A program made the translations under genes and the position numbers. 64,000 bases of DNA from Burkholderiaceae bacterium 26 (GTDB taxonomy: Bacteria; Pseudomonadota; Gammaproteobacteria; Burkholderiales; Burkholderiaceae), in the NCBI GenBank assembly GCA_000955795.1, contig JYOB01000017.1, positions 1 through 64,000 of the forward strand, in the 5' to 3' direction. Below are positions 1 to 9,008 of the stretch, one piece after another (within the stretch, counting starts at the first letter, position 1; the number at the start of each line of letters is the position of its first letter). The notes under the pieces are model-generated. The model had not been told where the DNA came from. It did no database searches and was given only the letters and a program-made list of their open reading frames with translations.

Positions 1-87
1 TTGGCAAGACAAAGAAAGTGAGTCGGTCCCGGCAGGGAACGAAAGGGGAGTGGACCACCAAGGCCCATCCTCCCCCCTCAAACCAAA

Positions 88-2157
88 TCAACGCACCCGC
101 ATCCCCGGCACCGCCCCAGAATGCGGCTCAAGAATATAGAGCCCCGGCTGAGCCTTCTCATCAGCCGCCGAAGCCGCCAACACCATCCCTTCCGACATCC
201 CGAACTTCATCTTGCGCGGTGCGAGGTTGGCAACCATCACAGTCAGCTTGCCCACGAGATCTTCCGGCGCATATGCCGACTGAATGCCAGAAAACACATT
301 CCGCATCTGCCCTTCACCCACATCTAGCGTCAGCTGCAGCAGTTTGTTCGATCCTTCCACGCGCTGGCAGGCGACGATCTTGGCCACACGCAAGTCGATC
401 TTGGCGAAGTCGTCGATGGTGATGGTCTCGGCTATCGGCTCAATGACGGCAGCTCCGTTGGAGGCAGCAGTCGGTGCATCGGCGGTGGCCTGCAGCGACT
501 GACGATTTGCTTCCACCAGCGCGTCCACCTGCTTCTTGTCCACGCGCGTCATCAGATGCGAGTACGGCTGGATCGGCTTGGCCGACGACAGTTGCGAATC
601 GATCGAGCGCCACGTCAGCGGCTCAACGTTGAGGAACGCTTCGATGCGCTCAACCGTGGTCGGCAGAATCGGCTTGAGGTAAACGGCCAGCAGGCGGAAC
701 GCTTCCAGCGCGACCGAGCACGCGGCATGCAGCTTTTCGCGGTTGGCTTCGTCCTTGGCGAGGTCCCACGGCTTTTCCGTGTCGACGAACGCATTGACGG
801 CATCGGCCAGCTCCATCACGGCACGCAGTGCCTTGCTGTACTCGCGCTTTTCATACAGATCGGCGATTTGGGGGGCGGCTTCGCGCAGTTGCACCATCAG
901 CGGGTGGCCCAGCGCGGCATCGCTCACGCGACCTTCGAAGCGCTTGACCAGGAAGCCCGCTGAGCGGCTGGCGATGTTGACGAACTTGCCCACCAGATCG
1001 CTGTTCACACGGGCGATGAAATCGTCCAGGTTCAGGTCGAGATCTTCCATCGTCGCGTTCAGCTTGGCGGCGAAGTAGTAGCGCAGCCATTCCGGATTCA
1101 GGCCGGTGTCGATGTAGCTCTGTGCGGTGATGAACGTGCCGCGCGACTTGCTCATCTTGGCGCCGTCCACGGTCAGGAAGCCGTGGGCGAACACGTTGGT
1201 CGGCGTGCGGTGGCCCGAGAACTTGAGCATTGCTGGCCAGAACAGCGTGTGGAAATACAGGATGTCCTTGCCGATAAAGTGGTACTGCTCGGTGGTCGAG
1301 TGCTCTGCGATCCAGGATTCGAAATCGAGCCCGCGCTTGGCGCACAGGTTCTTGAAGCTGGCGTAGTAGCCGACTGGCGCATCCAGCCACACATAGAAGT
1401 ACTTGCCCGGCGCGCCCGGAATCTCGAAACCGAAGTACGGCGCATCACGCGAGATGTCCCAGTCCGACAGCTTGGCCTCGCCTTCGTCGCCGAGCCATTC
1501 GCGCATCTTGTTGGTCGCTTCGGGCTGGGCCAGGTCGGCCACCCATTCGCGCAGGAAATTCTCGCAGCGCGGGTCGGAGAGCTTGAAGAAATAGTGCTCG
1601 GACGACTTGCGCACCGGCGTCGCGCCTGACACCACGGAATACGGATTCTTCAGGTCGGTTGGCTGGTACGTCGCGCCGCAGACTTCGCAGGAGTCGCCGT
1701 ACTGGTCTTTCGCGCCGCACTTCGGGCATTCGCCCTTGATGAAGCGGTCCGGCAGGAACATCTCCTTGACCGGGTCATAGAACTGCTCGACCTCGCGCAC
1801 ATCGATCAGGCCGGCTTCCTTGAGCTTGAGATAGACGCTCTGGCACAGCTCCTTGTTTTCGTCGGAGTCGGTGCTGTAGTAGTTGTCGAACGAGACGAGG
1901 AAGTTGTCGAAGTCGCGTTTATGTTCCGTCCAGACGCGTTCGATGAGCTGGCGCGGCGTCAGGCCTTCCTTCTCGGCGCGCAGCATGACGGGCGTGCCGT
2001 GTGTGTCGTCGGCGCCCACGTAGTAGGTCTCATGCCCGCGCATGCGTTGGAAGCGCACCCAAATATCGGTCTGGATGTACTCGACCAGGTGGCCGATGTG
2101 AATCGGTCCGTTTGCGTAGGGCAGGGCGGAAGTGACGAGGATGCGACGTTCGGACAT
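88..2157 (-). CDS. metG: Methionyl-tRNA synthetase
   Basis: Cytosolic class I aminoacyl-tRNA synthetase that charges initiator and elongator tRNA-Met. The 689-residue product has the HIGH-type motif in [12 protein letters not shown] near the N-terminus and KMSKS at residues 334-338. A zinc knuckle (CPKCG...CEVCG) lies at about 143-162. A C-terminal OB-fold tRNA-binding domain follows from about 585 (DLRVAKI), as in the long dimeric MetRS form. An upstream in-frame ATG at 2217 would add 20 residues; I chose the ATG at 2157 because [18 protein letters not shown] is the usual start of the family. It is divergent from nothing: the next gene left of it is outside the window. Confidence 0.97.
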   Translation of the reverse strand: MSERRILVTSALPYANGPIHIGHLVEYIQTDIWVRFQRMRGHETYYVGADDTHGTPVMLRAEKEGLTPRQLIERVWTEHKRDFDNFLVSFDNYYSTDSDENKELCQSVYLKLKEAGLIDVREVEQFYDPVKEMFLPDRFIKGECPKCGAKDQYGDSCEVCGATYQPTDLKNPYSVVSGATPVRKSSEHYFFKLSDPRCENFLREWVADLAQPEATNKMREWLGDEGEAKLSDWDISRDAPYFGFEIPGAPGKYFYVWLDAPVGYYASFKNLCAKRGLDFESWIAEHSTTEQYHFIGKDILYFHTLFWPAMLKFSGHRTPTNVFAHGFLTVDGAKMSKSRGTFITAQSYIDTGLNPEWLRYYFAAKLNATMEDLDLNLDDFIARVNSDLVGKFVNIASRSAGFLVKRFEGRVSDAALGHPLMVQLREAAPQIADLYEKREYSKALRAVMELADAVNAFVDTEKPWDLAKDEANREKLHAACSVALEAFRLLAVYLKPILPTTVERIEAFLNVEPLTWRSIDSQLSSAKPIQPYSHLMTRVDKKQVDALVEANRQSLQATADAPTAASNGAAVIEPIAETITIDDFAKIDLRVAKIVACQRVEGSNKLLQLTLDVGEGQMRNVFSGIQSAYAPEDLVGKLTVMVANLAPRKMKFGMSEGMVLAASAADEKAQPGLYILEPHSGAVPGMRVR

Positions 2158-2325
2158 GAGCGAGCCAGAAAAGTGCGGGCGGGCCGCAAACAGGGCGCGG
2201 CGCGCGGAGAAACGCATATTTTAGCGCGCCCGACGGCGGCGAGCCCGTCAGAGAGGAATCTGCGGAATCGCGGGGTGTGATCGTGGGGTTGGCCCATGCG
2301 TCACGATGTCGCGCAGGGGGTGACC
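2158..2325. other. Intergenic region between metG and the OmpA-lipoprotein terminator
   Basis: No coding region that looks real is seen here. The segment precedes metG on the minus strand and must hold its promoter, but I do not see a convincing -35/-10 pair. The rest of the 306-base gap is the terminator at 2326-2355 and a short featureless stretch to 2463. Confidence 0.5.
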
Positions 2326-2355
2326 CAAAAAAAAAGCGCCGGTCAGAGCCGGCGC
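2326..2355 (-). terminator. Rho-independent terminator of the OmpA-lipoprotein gene
   Basis: Read on the minus strand, a 7-bp GC stem (GCGCCGG/CCGGCGC, arms 2336-2342 and 2349-2355) is followed by a run of nine T (2327-2335 as A on the plus strand). It lies about 110 bases past the stop codon at 2464. Confidence 0.8.
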
Positions 2356-2463
2356 AGCTTTCCACAACGGAAAAGGAGGAGAAATCAGGTACCGCCCGGG
2401 AGGTCAGCCACGCATCGCGAGCCAGCAACGTGTGGCAAGCGGCACCTGTTTTCTATGACAGGG

Positions 2464-3093
2464 TTAGCCCTGAATAGGTTTCAAATAAATTTCGACGCGG
2501 CGATTTTGAGCGCGGCCGGCCTCAGTGGCGTTGTCGGCAACGGGCTGGTTCTGGCCGCGGCCTTCAGCCGAGAGACGGTTGCGGGCCACGCCGCGGTCAG
2601 TCAGGTAGCTCGCCACGCTCTGCGCACGCTTTTGCGACAGCGTCATGTTGTAGTTCGGGTTGCCGGTGCTGTCCGTGTGGCCGACCACGTTGGCGGCCAG
2701 TTCCGGATGTTGCGTGAGCGTTTGTGCCACGCTATCCAATGGGCCGCGGAACGACGGCTTGATCACCGCGCTGTCGGTGTCGAACGAAACCTGACTCGGG
2801 ATGTTCAACTTGAGCGAGCCGTCGGGCTGCTCCGAAATTTGCGTGCCGGTGCCGGCGGTATCGCCAGCCAGCTTGGACTTGATGGCGCCCCAGTTGTAGC
2901 CGACGGCTGCACCGGTTGCCGCGCCCAGCGCACCGCCAATGGCGGCGCCCTTGCCGTTGCCGACCAGCGCGCCGATGCCAGCGCCCACGGCCGCGCCAAC
3001 GCCGGTGCCCATAGCGGTCTGGTTTTGCTGTTCGGTCGCGCAGCCGGCGGCCAGCAGGGCGATCAGCGAGACGGAAATAAGCTTGGCTTTCAT
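2464..3093 (-). CDS. OmpA-family outer-membrane lipoprotein with glycine-zipper region
   Basis: Predicted outer-membrane lipoprotein of 209 residues that anchors the envelope to peptidoglycan. A lipoprotein signal peptide ends in LLAAGC (Cys18). A Gly/Ala-rich glycine-zipper segment (about residues 30-75, GVGAAVGAGIGALVG) follows. The C-terminal OmpA/MotB domain (about 105-209) contains the peptidoglycan-binding pattern GHTDSTGN...LSQKRAQSV. The start at 3093 is supported by GGAG five bases upstream; an in-frame ATG at 3246 would precede the signal peptide and is unlikely. It resembles the YiaD/Pal-like family. It is transcribed alone and ends in a strong terminator. Confidence 0.9.
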   Translation of the reverse strand: MKAKLISVSLIALLAAGCATEQQNQTAMGTGVGAAVGAGIGALVGNGKGAAIGGALGAATGAAVGYNWGAIKSKLAGDTAGTGTQISEQPDGSLKLNIPSQVSFDTDSAVIKPSFRGPLDSVAQTLTQHPELAANVVGHTDSTGNPNYNMTLSQKRAQSVASYLTDRGVARNRLSAEGRGQNQPVADNATEAGRAQNRRVEIYLKPIQG

Positions 3094-3296
3094 GGTTTCT
3101 CCTACGGGTAACGGGATCGGTTCTTGTGAGTTTGCCGATATCCGGCGCATCAGAGGGATATTGGGGGAGGAATCGGACGAACGACGCGCCGGCAAAATAC
3201 AATAGCAAAACAGTAGATAGAGTGGCCAGGGCGCCGCAAAGTTCATGCCGCGTCACCGTTGGCCCGTCCCCCATTCGCATTAGATTTGTGGAGCAA

Positions 3297-4388
3297 ATGT
3301 TGAGCGTAACCATCGAACAGATCACCGACGCCCTGCGCGGCGTGGTGGATCCCAATACCGAGCGCGACCTCGTGTCGTCCAAATCGGCGCGCAACATCCG
3401 GGTCGACGGCGGCGAGGTGTCGCTCGACGTGGAACTCGGCTACCCCGCCAAGAGCCAGTTCGAGCCGATCCGCAAGCTGGTGATTGGCGCGCTGCGCAAG
3501 GTGCAAGGTGTCGAAAATGTGAGCGTGCAGGTGTCGATGAAGATCGTCGCGCACGCGGTGCAACGCGGCGTGCACCTCATGCCGAATGTGAAGAACATCA
3601 TCGCGGTGGCATCGGGCAAGGGCGGGGTGGGCAAGTCGACCACCGCCGTGAACCTGGCGCTGGCGCTGTCTGCGGAAGGCGCTAACGTCGGCATTCTCGA
3701 CGCCGATATCTACGGCCCGAGCCAGCCGATGATGCTGGGCATCCAGGGCCAGCCGGAGTCGGCAGACGGCAAGACGATGGAGCCGATGGAGGGCCACGGC
3801 CTGCAGGCCAACTCGATCGGTTTCCTGATCGAGCAGGACAATCCGATGGTCTGGCGCGGCCCGATGGTGACCTCGGCGCTGGAACAACTGCTCAAGCAGA
3901 CCAACTGGCGCGACCTGGATTACCTCATCGTCGACATGCCGCCGGGCACGGGCGACATCCAGCTCACGCTGTCGCAGAAGGTGCCTGTGACGGGCGCGGT
4001 GATCGTCACCACGCCGCAGGACATCGCGCTGCTCGACGCCAAGAAAGGCTTGAAAATGTTCGAGAAGGTGGGCATTCCCATCATCGGCGTGGTCGAGAAC
4101 ATGGCGGTCTACTGCTGCCCGAACTGCGGCCATACCGAGCACATTTTCGGCGCCGGCGGCGGCGAGAAGATGTGCGAACAATACGGCGTGCCCTTCCTCG
4201 GAAGCTTGCCGCTGAATCTGTCCATTCGCGAGCAGGCCGATTCGGGCCGTCCGACCGTGGTGGCCGATCCCGACGGCGCAATTGCCGGTGTCTACAAGCA
4301 GATCGCGCGCCGCGTCGCGATTGCCGTGGCCGAGAAGGCGAAGGACATGACAAGCAAGTTCCCGTCGATCGTCGTGCAGAACACCTGA
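3297..4388 (+). CDS. apbC: Iron-sulfur cluster carrier protein ApbC/Mrp
   Basis: Cytosolic P-loop ATPase that binds and transfers [4Fe-4S] clusters. The 363-residue protein has an N-terminal MIP18/DUF59 domain (about 1-85), the deviant Walker A GKGGVGKS at 107-114, and the cluster-binding CPNC (Cys274, Cys277). The start at 3297 has GGAG upstream (3290-3293); an earlier in-frame ATG at 3126 gives an implausible N-terminus. It is followed after only 10 bases by a DUF3305 gene, so it seems to head the formate dehydrogenase maturation operon. That fits a job supplying clusters to the many Fe-S proteins encoded downstream, although apbC is also a general housekeeping gene. Confidence 0.95.
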   Translation: MLSVTIEQITDALRGVVDPNTERDLVSSKSARNIRVDGGEVSLDVELGYPAKSQFEPIRKLVIGALRKVQGVENVSVQVSMKIVAHAVQRGVHLMPNVKNIIAVASGKGGVGKSTTAVNLALALSAEGANVGILDADIYGPSQPMMLGIQGQPESADGKTMEPMEGHGLQANSIGFLIEQDNPMVWRGPMVTSALEQLLKQTNWRDLDYLIVDMPPGTGDIQLTLSQKVPVTGAVIVTTPQDIALLDAKKGLKMFEKVGIPIIGVVENMAVYCCPNCGHTEHIFGAGGGEKMCEQYGVPFLGSLPLNLSIREQADSGRPTVVADPDGAIAGVYKQIARRVAIAVAEKAKDMTSKFPSIVVQNT

Positions 4389-4398
4389 GCGAAAAACC

Positions 4399-4938
4399 AT
4401 GGATGCGAGCGAGCCGTTGTCCAACGATCGCCAGACGGAGCGCCCGTCTGTACGGGTGGCGGTGGTGTTATGCCGCCGCCCGACGGCCAACCGCTGGCAG
4501 CCGTTCCAGTGGCGGCTGGAGGCCGTCGTGCCCGATCTGGGCGAATACGGCACCGCACCGCGCTGCCTGGATCGCGCCGACGATGAAAAGGGCGACGAGC
4601 GCTGGCTCACGCCCGGCTTCTCCGTCACGCTGTTTCGCGACGAGGCCGAAGGCTACTACCTGAACGTGACTTCCGCCGCGCCCTGCTGGTTTGTGCTGTG
4701 GCGCCTGGGCGAATCGGGCACGGCTGACGAGGGCCGGGCGATTCCGCATACGGTTTCGCTGAGCTACAACGAGGCTGGGCGCTGGCTCGACGGTGGCGAG
4801 ACGGTCGAAAACGTGCCGTTGGACGCCGCGGCACTGCAATGGCTGCAGGCGTACGTGGCTGAAAACTACCGGCCTGAGCCGAAGAAGCGGCGCCGGCCGG
4901 AGTCGTTCCTGCCGCCGGAAGACCGCGCAAAGTTCTGA
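4399..4938 (+). CDS. DUF3305 domain protein of the formate dehydrogenase locus
   Basis: A 179-residue cytosolic protein without signal peptide or membrane segment. I recognise it as DUF3305, a family found almost only next to DUF3306 and formate dehydrogenase genes; its biochemical role is not established. Visible marks are the conserved N-terminal strand (VRVAVVLCRRP), the NRWQPFQWRLEAVVPDL segment, and a basic C-terminal tail (PKKRRRPESFLPPEDR). It lies 10 bases after apbC and 11 bases before the DUF3306 gene, so the three are almost certainly cotranscribed. A role in assembly or export of formate dehydrogenase is inferred from context. Confidence 0.85.
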   Translation: MDASEPLSNDRQTERPSVRVAVVLCRRPTANRWQPFQWRLEAVVPDLGEYGTAPRCLDRADDEKGDERWLTPGFSVTLFRDEAEGYYLNVTSAAPCWFVLWRLGESGTADEGRAIPHTVSLSYNEAGRWLDGGETVENVPLDAAALQWLQAYVAENYRPEPKKRRRPESFLPPEDRAKF

Positions 4939-4949
4939 GCGAAGCTGCC

Positions 4950-5510
4950 GTGAGCGACGAAACTTTCCTCTCGCGCTGGTCACGCCGCAAGGCCGCCGAG
5001 CGGCGCGGCGAGCCCGAACCGGAAGTGGCCCCACCCGCCGAGCCGGCGCCGGTTGTCGTGCCCGAAGTGTCGGCGGCCGAACCCGCGCCCGAGTCGCCAC
5101 CCCCGCTCACGCTGGAAGACGCCGCCAAGCTGACGCCATCCGATGATTTCGCGCCCTTCGTCGCGCACGGGGTGGACGAAGCCGTCAAGCGTGCTGCGCT
5201 CAGGAAGCTCTTCGCCGATCCGCACTTCAATGTGATGGACGGGCTCGATACCTACATCGACGATTATTCGCAGCCGGACCCGATCCCGCCAGAGATGTTG
5301 CGCGAGCTGCGCCATACGGCGGGATTGCGGTTGTTCGAGCCGCTGGAAGAGGAGGCGGCTGCGCCGACAGGAATCGAACCGGTATCGGACGCTTCGCCCG
5401 CTGTGACCGGCGAGACGCCGTGTGAACCTGCCGATGCCGAATCGCCCCTCCCGGACGACCCCGCCCAGGCAACCCCGCATGGCGGTGCTAAGCCGTCGTC
5501 CGTAGAATAA
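4950..5510 (+). CDS. DUF3306 domain protein of the formate dehydrogenase locus
   Basis: A 186-residue acidic, proline- and alanine-rich protein with GTG start. The N-terminal FLSRWSRRKAAERR and the central LTPSDDFAPFVA...VDEAVKRAALRKLF segment are typical of DUF3306, the usual partner of DUF3305 beside formate dehydrogenase. No signal peptide, membrane segment or metal motif is visible, and the C-terminal third looks disordered. The function is unknown; position in the operon suggests a maturation or assembly factor. Confidence 0.85.
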   Translation: MSDETFLSRWSRRKAAERRGEPEPEVAPPAEPAPVVVPEVSAAEPAPESPPPLTLEDAAKLTPSDDFAPFVAHGVDEAVKRAALRKLFADPHFNVMDGLDTYIDDYSQPDPIPPEMLRELRHTAGLRLFEPLEEEAAAPTGIEPVSDASPAVTGETPCEPADAESPLPDDPAQATPHGGAKPSSVE

Positions 5511-5591
5511 AAAAGAGCGCCGCGCGGCAACGACCGTGCGGCCATGTCCCCACAGCCCGCGCCATGCACGTGGGCGCTCACGCACAAATCC

Positions 5592-7751
5592 ATGCCGACG
5601 CTGCTTTGCAGTTGCAATCACACCATGCCGATCGATGCCGATGCGGTGGGCGACGCCCTGCGCGCGTCCGACGCCGCCATCGATGCGCCAGGCAAGACGC
5701 ACCATCTGCTGTGCCGCCGCGAGATCGGCGCGTTCACACAGGCGCTGGAGGGCACGGAAGACGTCATCGTCGCCTGCACGCAGGAAAAGGCGCTGTTTGC
5801 AGAGGTGGCCGCGCAGCACGAGGGCGTGACGGCGCCAATTCATTTCGTCAACGTGCGCGAAACGGGCGGGTGGTCGGCGGGGGCCAGGCGCGATGCGCGT
5901 GGTTTCCGTGCCAAGACAGCGGCGCTGCTCGCCGTGGCAGGGTTGCCGGCGCCGGACCCGGTGCCGGTGGTCGACTACCGGTCCGACGGCAACGTGCTGA
6001 TCGTCGGTCCTGCCGAGCGAGCGATGCCGTGGGCCGAACGCCTGGCCGACCAACTGAGCGTGACGGTGCTCGTCACCGGGCGTGATCGCGCAAGCGGTCC
6101 GCTTGTCCCGCCGATGGAGCGCCGCTGGCCCGTCCAGGCAGGCGAACTGCAGGAGGTGAAGGGCTGGCTTGGCACGTTCGAAGTGCAGTGGCGCAACCGC
6201 AATCCGATCGACCTGGACCGCTGCACCCGCTGCAACGCCTGCATCGATGTCTGCCCCGAAGGCGCCATCGACGCGCTTTACCAGATCGATCTGGATGCCT
6301 GCCGCGACCATCGCGCGTGCGTCAAAGCTTGCGGCGATGCGATGGCCATCGATTTCAGCCGTGTGGAGGCACCGCAGGCGTTATCGGGCCAATTTGACCT
6401 GATCTTCGATTTGAACGATGCGCCGGCGTTTGCCCAGCACCAGCCGCCGCAGGGGTACTTCCACGCTGGCGCAGACGCCGGCCGCCAACTGACGGCATCG
6501 CTGGCACTGCTGCAAATGGTGGGCGAGTTTGAGAAGCCCAAGTTTTTCCAATACAAGGAATCCATCTGCGCCTACGGACGTAACGGCCAGGTGGGCTGCG
6601 ACGCTTGCGTGAAGGTGTGTTCAGCGTCGGCCATTGCGCCGCAGTGGAAGGACGGCCGCGGTAGCGTGCACGTCACGCCCAATCTGTGCGTGGGCTGCGG
6701 CGCGTGTACGACCGCATGCCCGACCGGCGCCATCACCTACGCCTATCCCAGCGCGCCTTACCAGGGGCGCAAGCTGAAGACGCTGCTGAGCACGTATGCA
6801 TCGGCGGGTGGGCGTGATGCCGTGGTTCTGCTGCATAACGGTGGGCGCGGCCGCACGCTGATCGAGCAACTTGGCCGGGCCGCGCGTATCGGCAAGGCGC
6901 AGGGCGTGCCGGTGAATGTGCTGCCGGTCGAGGTCTTCCATGCGGCATCGACGGGATTGGACCTGTGGCTCGCAGCGTTGGCTTACGGCGCCGCGCGCGT
7001 CGCCATCCTGCTGACGGAAGACGACGCACCGCAGTACCGCGCGATGCTCGCCGAGCAGGTTGCCGTGGCGCAGGCCATGCTGCAGGGGCTTGGCGAACCG
7101 GCGGATGAGGCGGGCGTGGTGCTGATCGACGTGGCGGATGCGGCGGCGCTCGACGCGCGCCTGAGCAGTGCTGACGTATCGGCCCCGCTGCGCGGTTTCC
7201 GCCGTGACATGCCGGCCGCCACCTTTGCAGTGGCCACAGCAAAGCGCGAGACGTTGGATTTTGCGCTCGACCATCTCGCGCGCCACGCCCAGGCAACTGA
7301 GGCCGTCATCCCGTTGCCGGCCGGGGCACCGTTTGGCGCCATCACAGTGAACCGCGAAAGCTGCACGCTGTGCATGGCCTGCGTGGGCGCGTGCCCTTCG
7401 CAGGCGCTGCGCGACCAGGCAGAGCGCCCGGTGCTGGCCATGATCGAGCGAAACTGCGTCCAATGCGGGCTGTGCGAAACCACCTGCCCTGAAAGCGCCA
7501 TCGCCCTCGTCCCGCGTCTGAACCTGTCGGCCGAAGCCCGCCAATCGGTCACGCTTAATGAGGCCCAGCCGTTCCACTGCATCCGCTGCAACAAGCCGTT
7601 CGGCACCGCGCAGATGGTCACGACGATGCTGGCCAAGCTGGGCGCGCACCCGGCGTTTTCGGGCGCCGCCGCCGAGCGCCTCAAGATGTGCAGCGACTGC
7701 CGCGTGATCGACATGATGCAGCACGGCGAACGCCCCGGCGCCCCGCACTGA
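5592..7751 (+). CDS. Polyferredoxin (multi-[4Fe-4S] protein) of the formate dehydrogenase locus
   Basis: A 719-residue cytosolic protein rich in Fe-S motifs. At least four complete or near-complete ferredoxin motifs can be read in order: CTRCNACIDVCP, CVGCGACTTACP, CTLCMACVGACP and CVQCGLCETTCP. Further CxxC pairs lie near the C-terminus (CIRC, CSDC). The N-terminus MPTLLCSCNHTM carries a CxC. It lies between DUF3306 and the TorD-like chaperone, an arrangement conserved next to beta- and other proteobacterial formate dehydrogenases. A role in electron supply for maturation or in shuttling electrons from the enzyme is inference. The start could instead be 5544 (735 residues); 5592 is chosen because the N-terminal CxC motif follows at once. 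Neither has a strong ribosome site. Confidence 0.9.
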   Translation: MPTLLCSCNHTMPIDADAVGDALRASDAAIDAPGKTHHLLCRREIGAFTQALEGTEDVIVACTQEKALFAEVAAQHEGVTAPIHFVNVRETGGWSAGARRDARGFRAKTAALLAVAGLPAPDPVPVVDYRSDGNVLIVGPAERAMPWAERLADQLSVTVLVTGRDRASGPLVPPMERRWPVQAGELQEVKGWLGTFEVQWRNRNPIDLDRCTRCNACIDVCPEGAIDALYQIDLDACRDHRACVKACGDAMAIDFSRVEAPQALSGQFDLIFDLNDAPAFAQHQPPQGYFHAGADAGRQLTASLALLQMVGEFEKPKFFQYKESICAYGRNGQVGCDACVKVCSASAIAPQWKDGRGSVHVTPNLCVGCGACTTACPTGAITYAYPSAPYQGRKLKTLLSTYASAGGRDAVVLLHNGGRGRTLIEQLGRAARIGKAQGVPVNVLPVEVFHAASTGLDLWLAALAYGAARVAILLTEDDAPQYRAMLAEQVAVAQAMLQGLGEPADEAGVVLIDVADAAALDARLSSADVSAPLRGFRRDMPAATFAVATAKRETLDFALDHLARHAQATEAVIPLPAGAPFGAITVNRESCTLCMACVGACPSQALRDQAERPVLAMIERNCVQCGLCETTCPESAIALVPRLNLSAEARQSVTLNEAQPFHCIRCNKPFGTAQMVTTMLAKLGAHPAFSGAAAERLKMCSDCRVIDMMQHGERPGAPH

Positions 7752-7782
7752 AAACCGCGCATTCAAGCTGATCTCTGAGCCC

Positions 7783-8454
7783 ATGACCGACGCCCAGCCC
7801 CTGCAATTCCAGCCCGCCGCCACGCCTGCCGACAGCGCCGAGGATCTCGCCCGTGCGGACCTGTACGGCCTGCTGGCCACGCTGTTCTTCCACGCGGCAG
7901 ACGCCGATTTGCTGCAGCGCATTGCTGCCGCGCCGCTGGACCCGGTAGGCGACGACGCTATCGCCCCGGCAGATGCGGAAGCCGCCGCCAGCAGCGCACT
8001 TACCCAGGCGTGGCGAAAGCTTGTTGCCCGCGCCGGCAAGACCACCGCCGGGCAGGCCGACGACGAATACACCGAGCTGTTTATCGGCGTCGGCAAGCCC
8101 GAAGTGTTCTTGTACGGCTCGTACTACCAGGCCGGTTTTATGAACGAAAAGCCGCTCGTGGTGTTGCGCGACGACCTGCGCCGCTACGGCCTGGAGCGCG
8201 CCGAGGGCGTCACGGAAACCGAAGATCACCTCGCTACGCTGTGCGAGGTCATGCGTTACCTCATCGCCGGGGACGATGTTGCTGTTGCCCGCGTTGAGGA
8301 GCAGCGCGCTTTTTTCCAGCGCCATCTGGCCTCGTGGGTCGATACGGCTTGTGATGCTGTATTGCAGCATCCGCGCGCGGCTTTTTATGCCGACGTGGCG
8401 GGATTGGCAAAGGCGTTTTTCGACGTCGAGCGGCTCGCGCTGGAATTGGCGTGA
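7783..8454 (+). CDS. TorD/DmsD-family molybdoenzyme chaperone
   Basis: Cytosolic chaperone of 223 residues that should bind the Tat signal and assist molybdenum-cofactor insertion into the formate dehydrogenase catalytic subunit. It is recognised by the all-helical TorD pattern: an N-terminal RADLYGLLATLF, the central DDEYTELFIGVGKPEVFLYGS, and LVVLRDDLRRYGLE with TEDHLATLCEVMRYLI. It lies 31 bases after the polyferredoxin and before the structural genes. The usual length (about 200-220) is kept. It is followed by two hairpins in a 235-base gap, so the accessory and structural genes may be separate transcripts. Confidence 0.92.
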   Translation: MTDAQPLQFQPAATPADSAEDLARADLYGLLATLFFHAADADLLQRIAAAPLDPVGDDAIAPADAEAAASSALTQAWRKLVARAGKTTAGQADDEYTELFIGVGKPEVFLYGSYYQAGFMNEKPLVVLRDDLRRYGLERAEGVTETEDHLATLCEVMRYLIAGDDVAVARVEEQRAFFQRHLASWVDTACDAVLQHPRAAFYADVAGLAKAFFDVERLALELA

Positions 8455-8573
8455 CCGCAATGCGTCCGGTTGCCTAAAAATTGAGCAGTCTGCCAAGAGT
8501 CGCGCCCCGCCCGCGTCACGGCGGACCGGTTCAAATCGCACTCATTGAAAAAATTCATCGGTAAATCGTCAGG

Positions 8574-8616
8574 AAAATCCCTGTGTGAGGGGTTTTAGGC
8601 ATGGTTTTCCCATGCC
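8574..8616 (+). promoter_or_regulatory. Two adjacent hairpins upstream of the formate dehydrogenase structural genes
   Basis: The first has arms AAAATCCCT (8574-8582) and AGGGGTTTT (8588-8596) with one G-T pair. The second has arms GGCATGG (8598-8604) and CCATGCC (8610-8616). The first may end the upstream chaperone transcript; either could also be an operator or leader structure for the genes starting at 8690. Confidence 0.45.
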
Positions 8617-8689
8617 GTTACTCCTAAAATGTGTTCAAAAATTCCTATTACATTCGGTCATCGGTTTGAATGAGCCGGGGAGCATCGAA

Positions 8690-8941
8690 ATGCCAGGTCC
8701 GAACACCGTCCCTCACGCCCGCCCAGAGGCGGATTCCGCTGAATCCGCCCCCACGCGCCGCCGCTTTCTGATGGGCGCCGCCGTGGCCGCTGCCGCCGCA
8801 GGCACCGCCGCCACGGCCAGCCATCTGGTGCAAGCGCCCGCCGCCACGGCCTCGCCCCCTGCTGACACCGCGGATGACGGTGCCACCGGCTACCGGCTGA
8901 GCGAACACATTCGCAAGTACTACAAGACGACGTGGATCTGA
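8690..8941 (+). CDS. Small Tat-targeted protein of the formate dehydrogenase region
   Basis: An 83-residue protein with a twin-arginine signal (TRRRFLMGAAVAAAAAG, about residues 20-36) and a conserved C-terminus YRLSEHIRKYYKTTWI. This matches the small family called formate dehydrogenase region Tat target, which occurs just before formate dehydrogenase genes and whose role is unknown. The start at 8690 is backed by GGGGAG upstream (about 8677-8682); an in-frame ATG at 8585 would add an unlike N-terminus. It lies 67 bases before the catalytic subunit gene. Confidence 0.85.
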   Translation: MPGPNTVPHARPEADSAESAPTRRRFLMGAAVAAAAAGTAATASHLVQAPAATASPPADTADDGATGYRLSEHIRKYYKTTWI

Positions 8942-9008
8942 CGCGGCCGCATGCGCGCCGCTGCTACTCCATCGTCATTGCACGCACCCCACATCCTCAG
9001 GTGACCTC

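Noticed and set aside
3243-4628. Long open frame antisense to apbC
   Set aside because: His/Arg-rich shadow of a strongly conserved gene; no ribosome site or homology.
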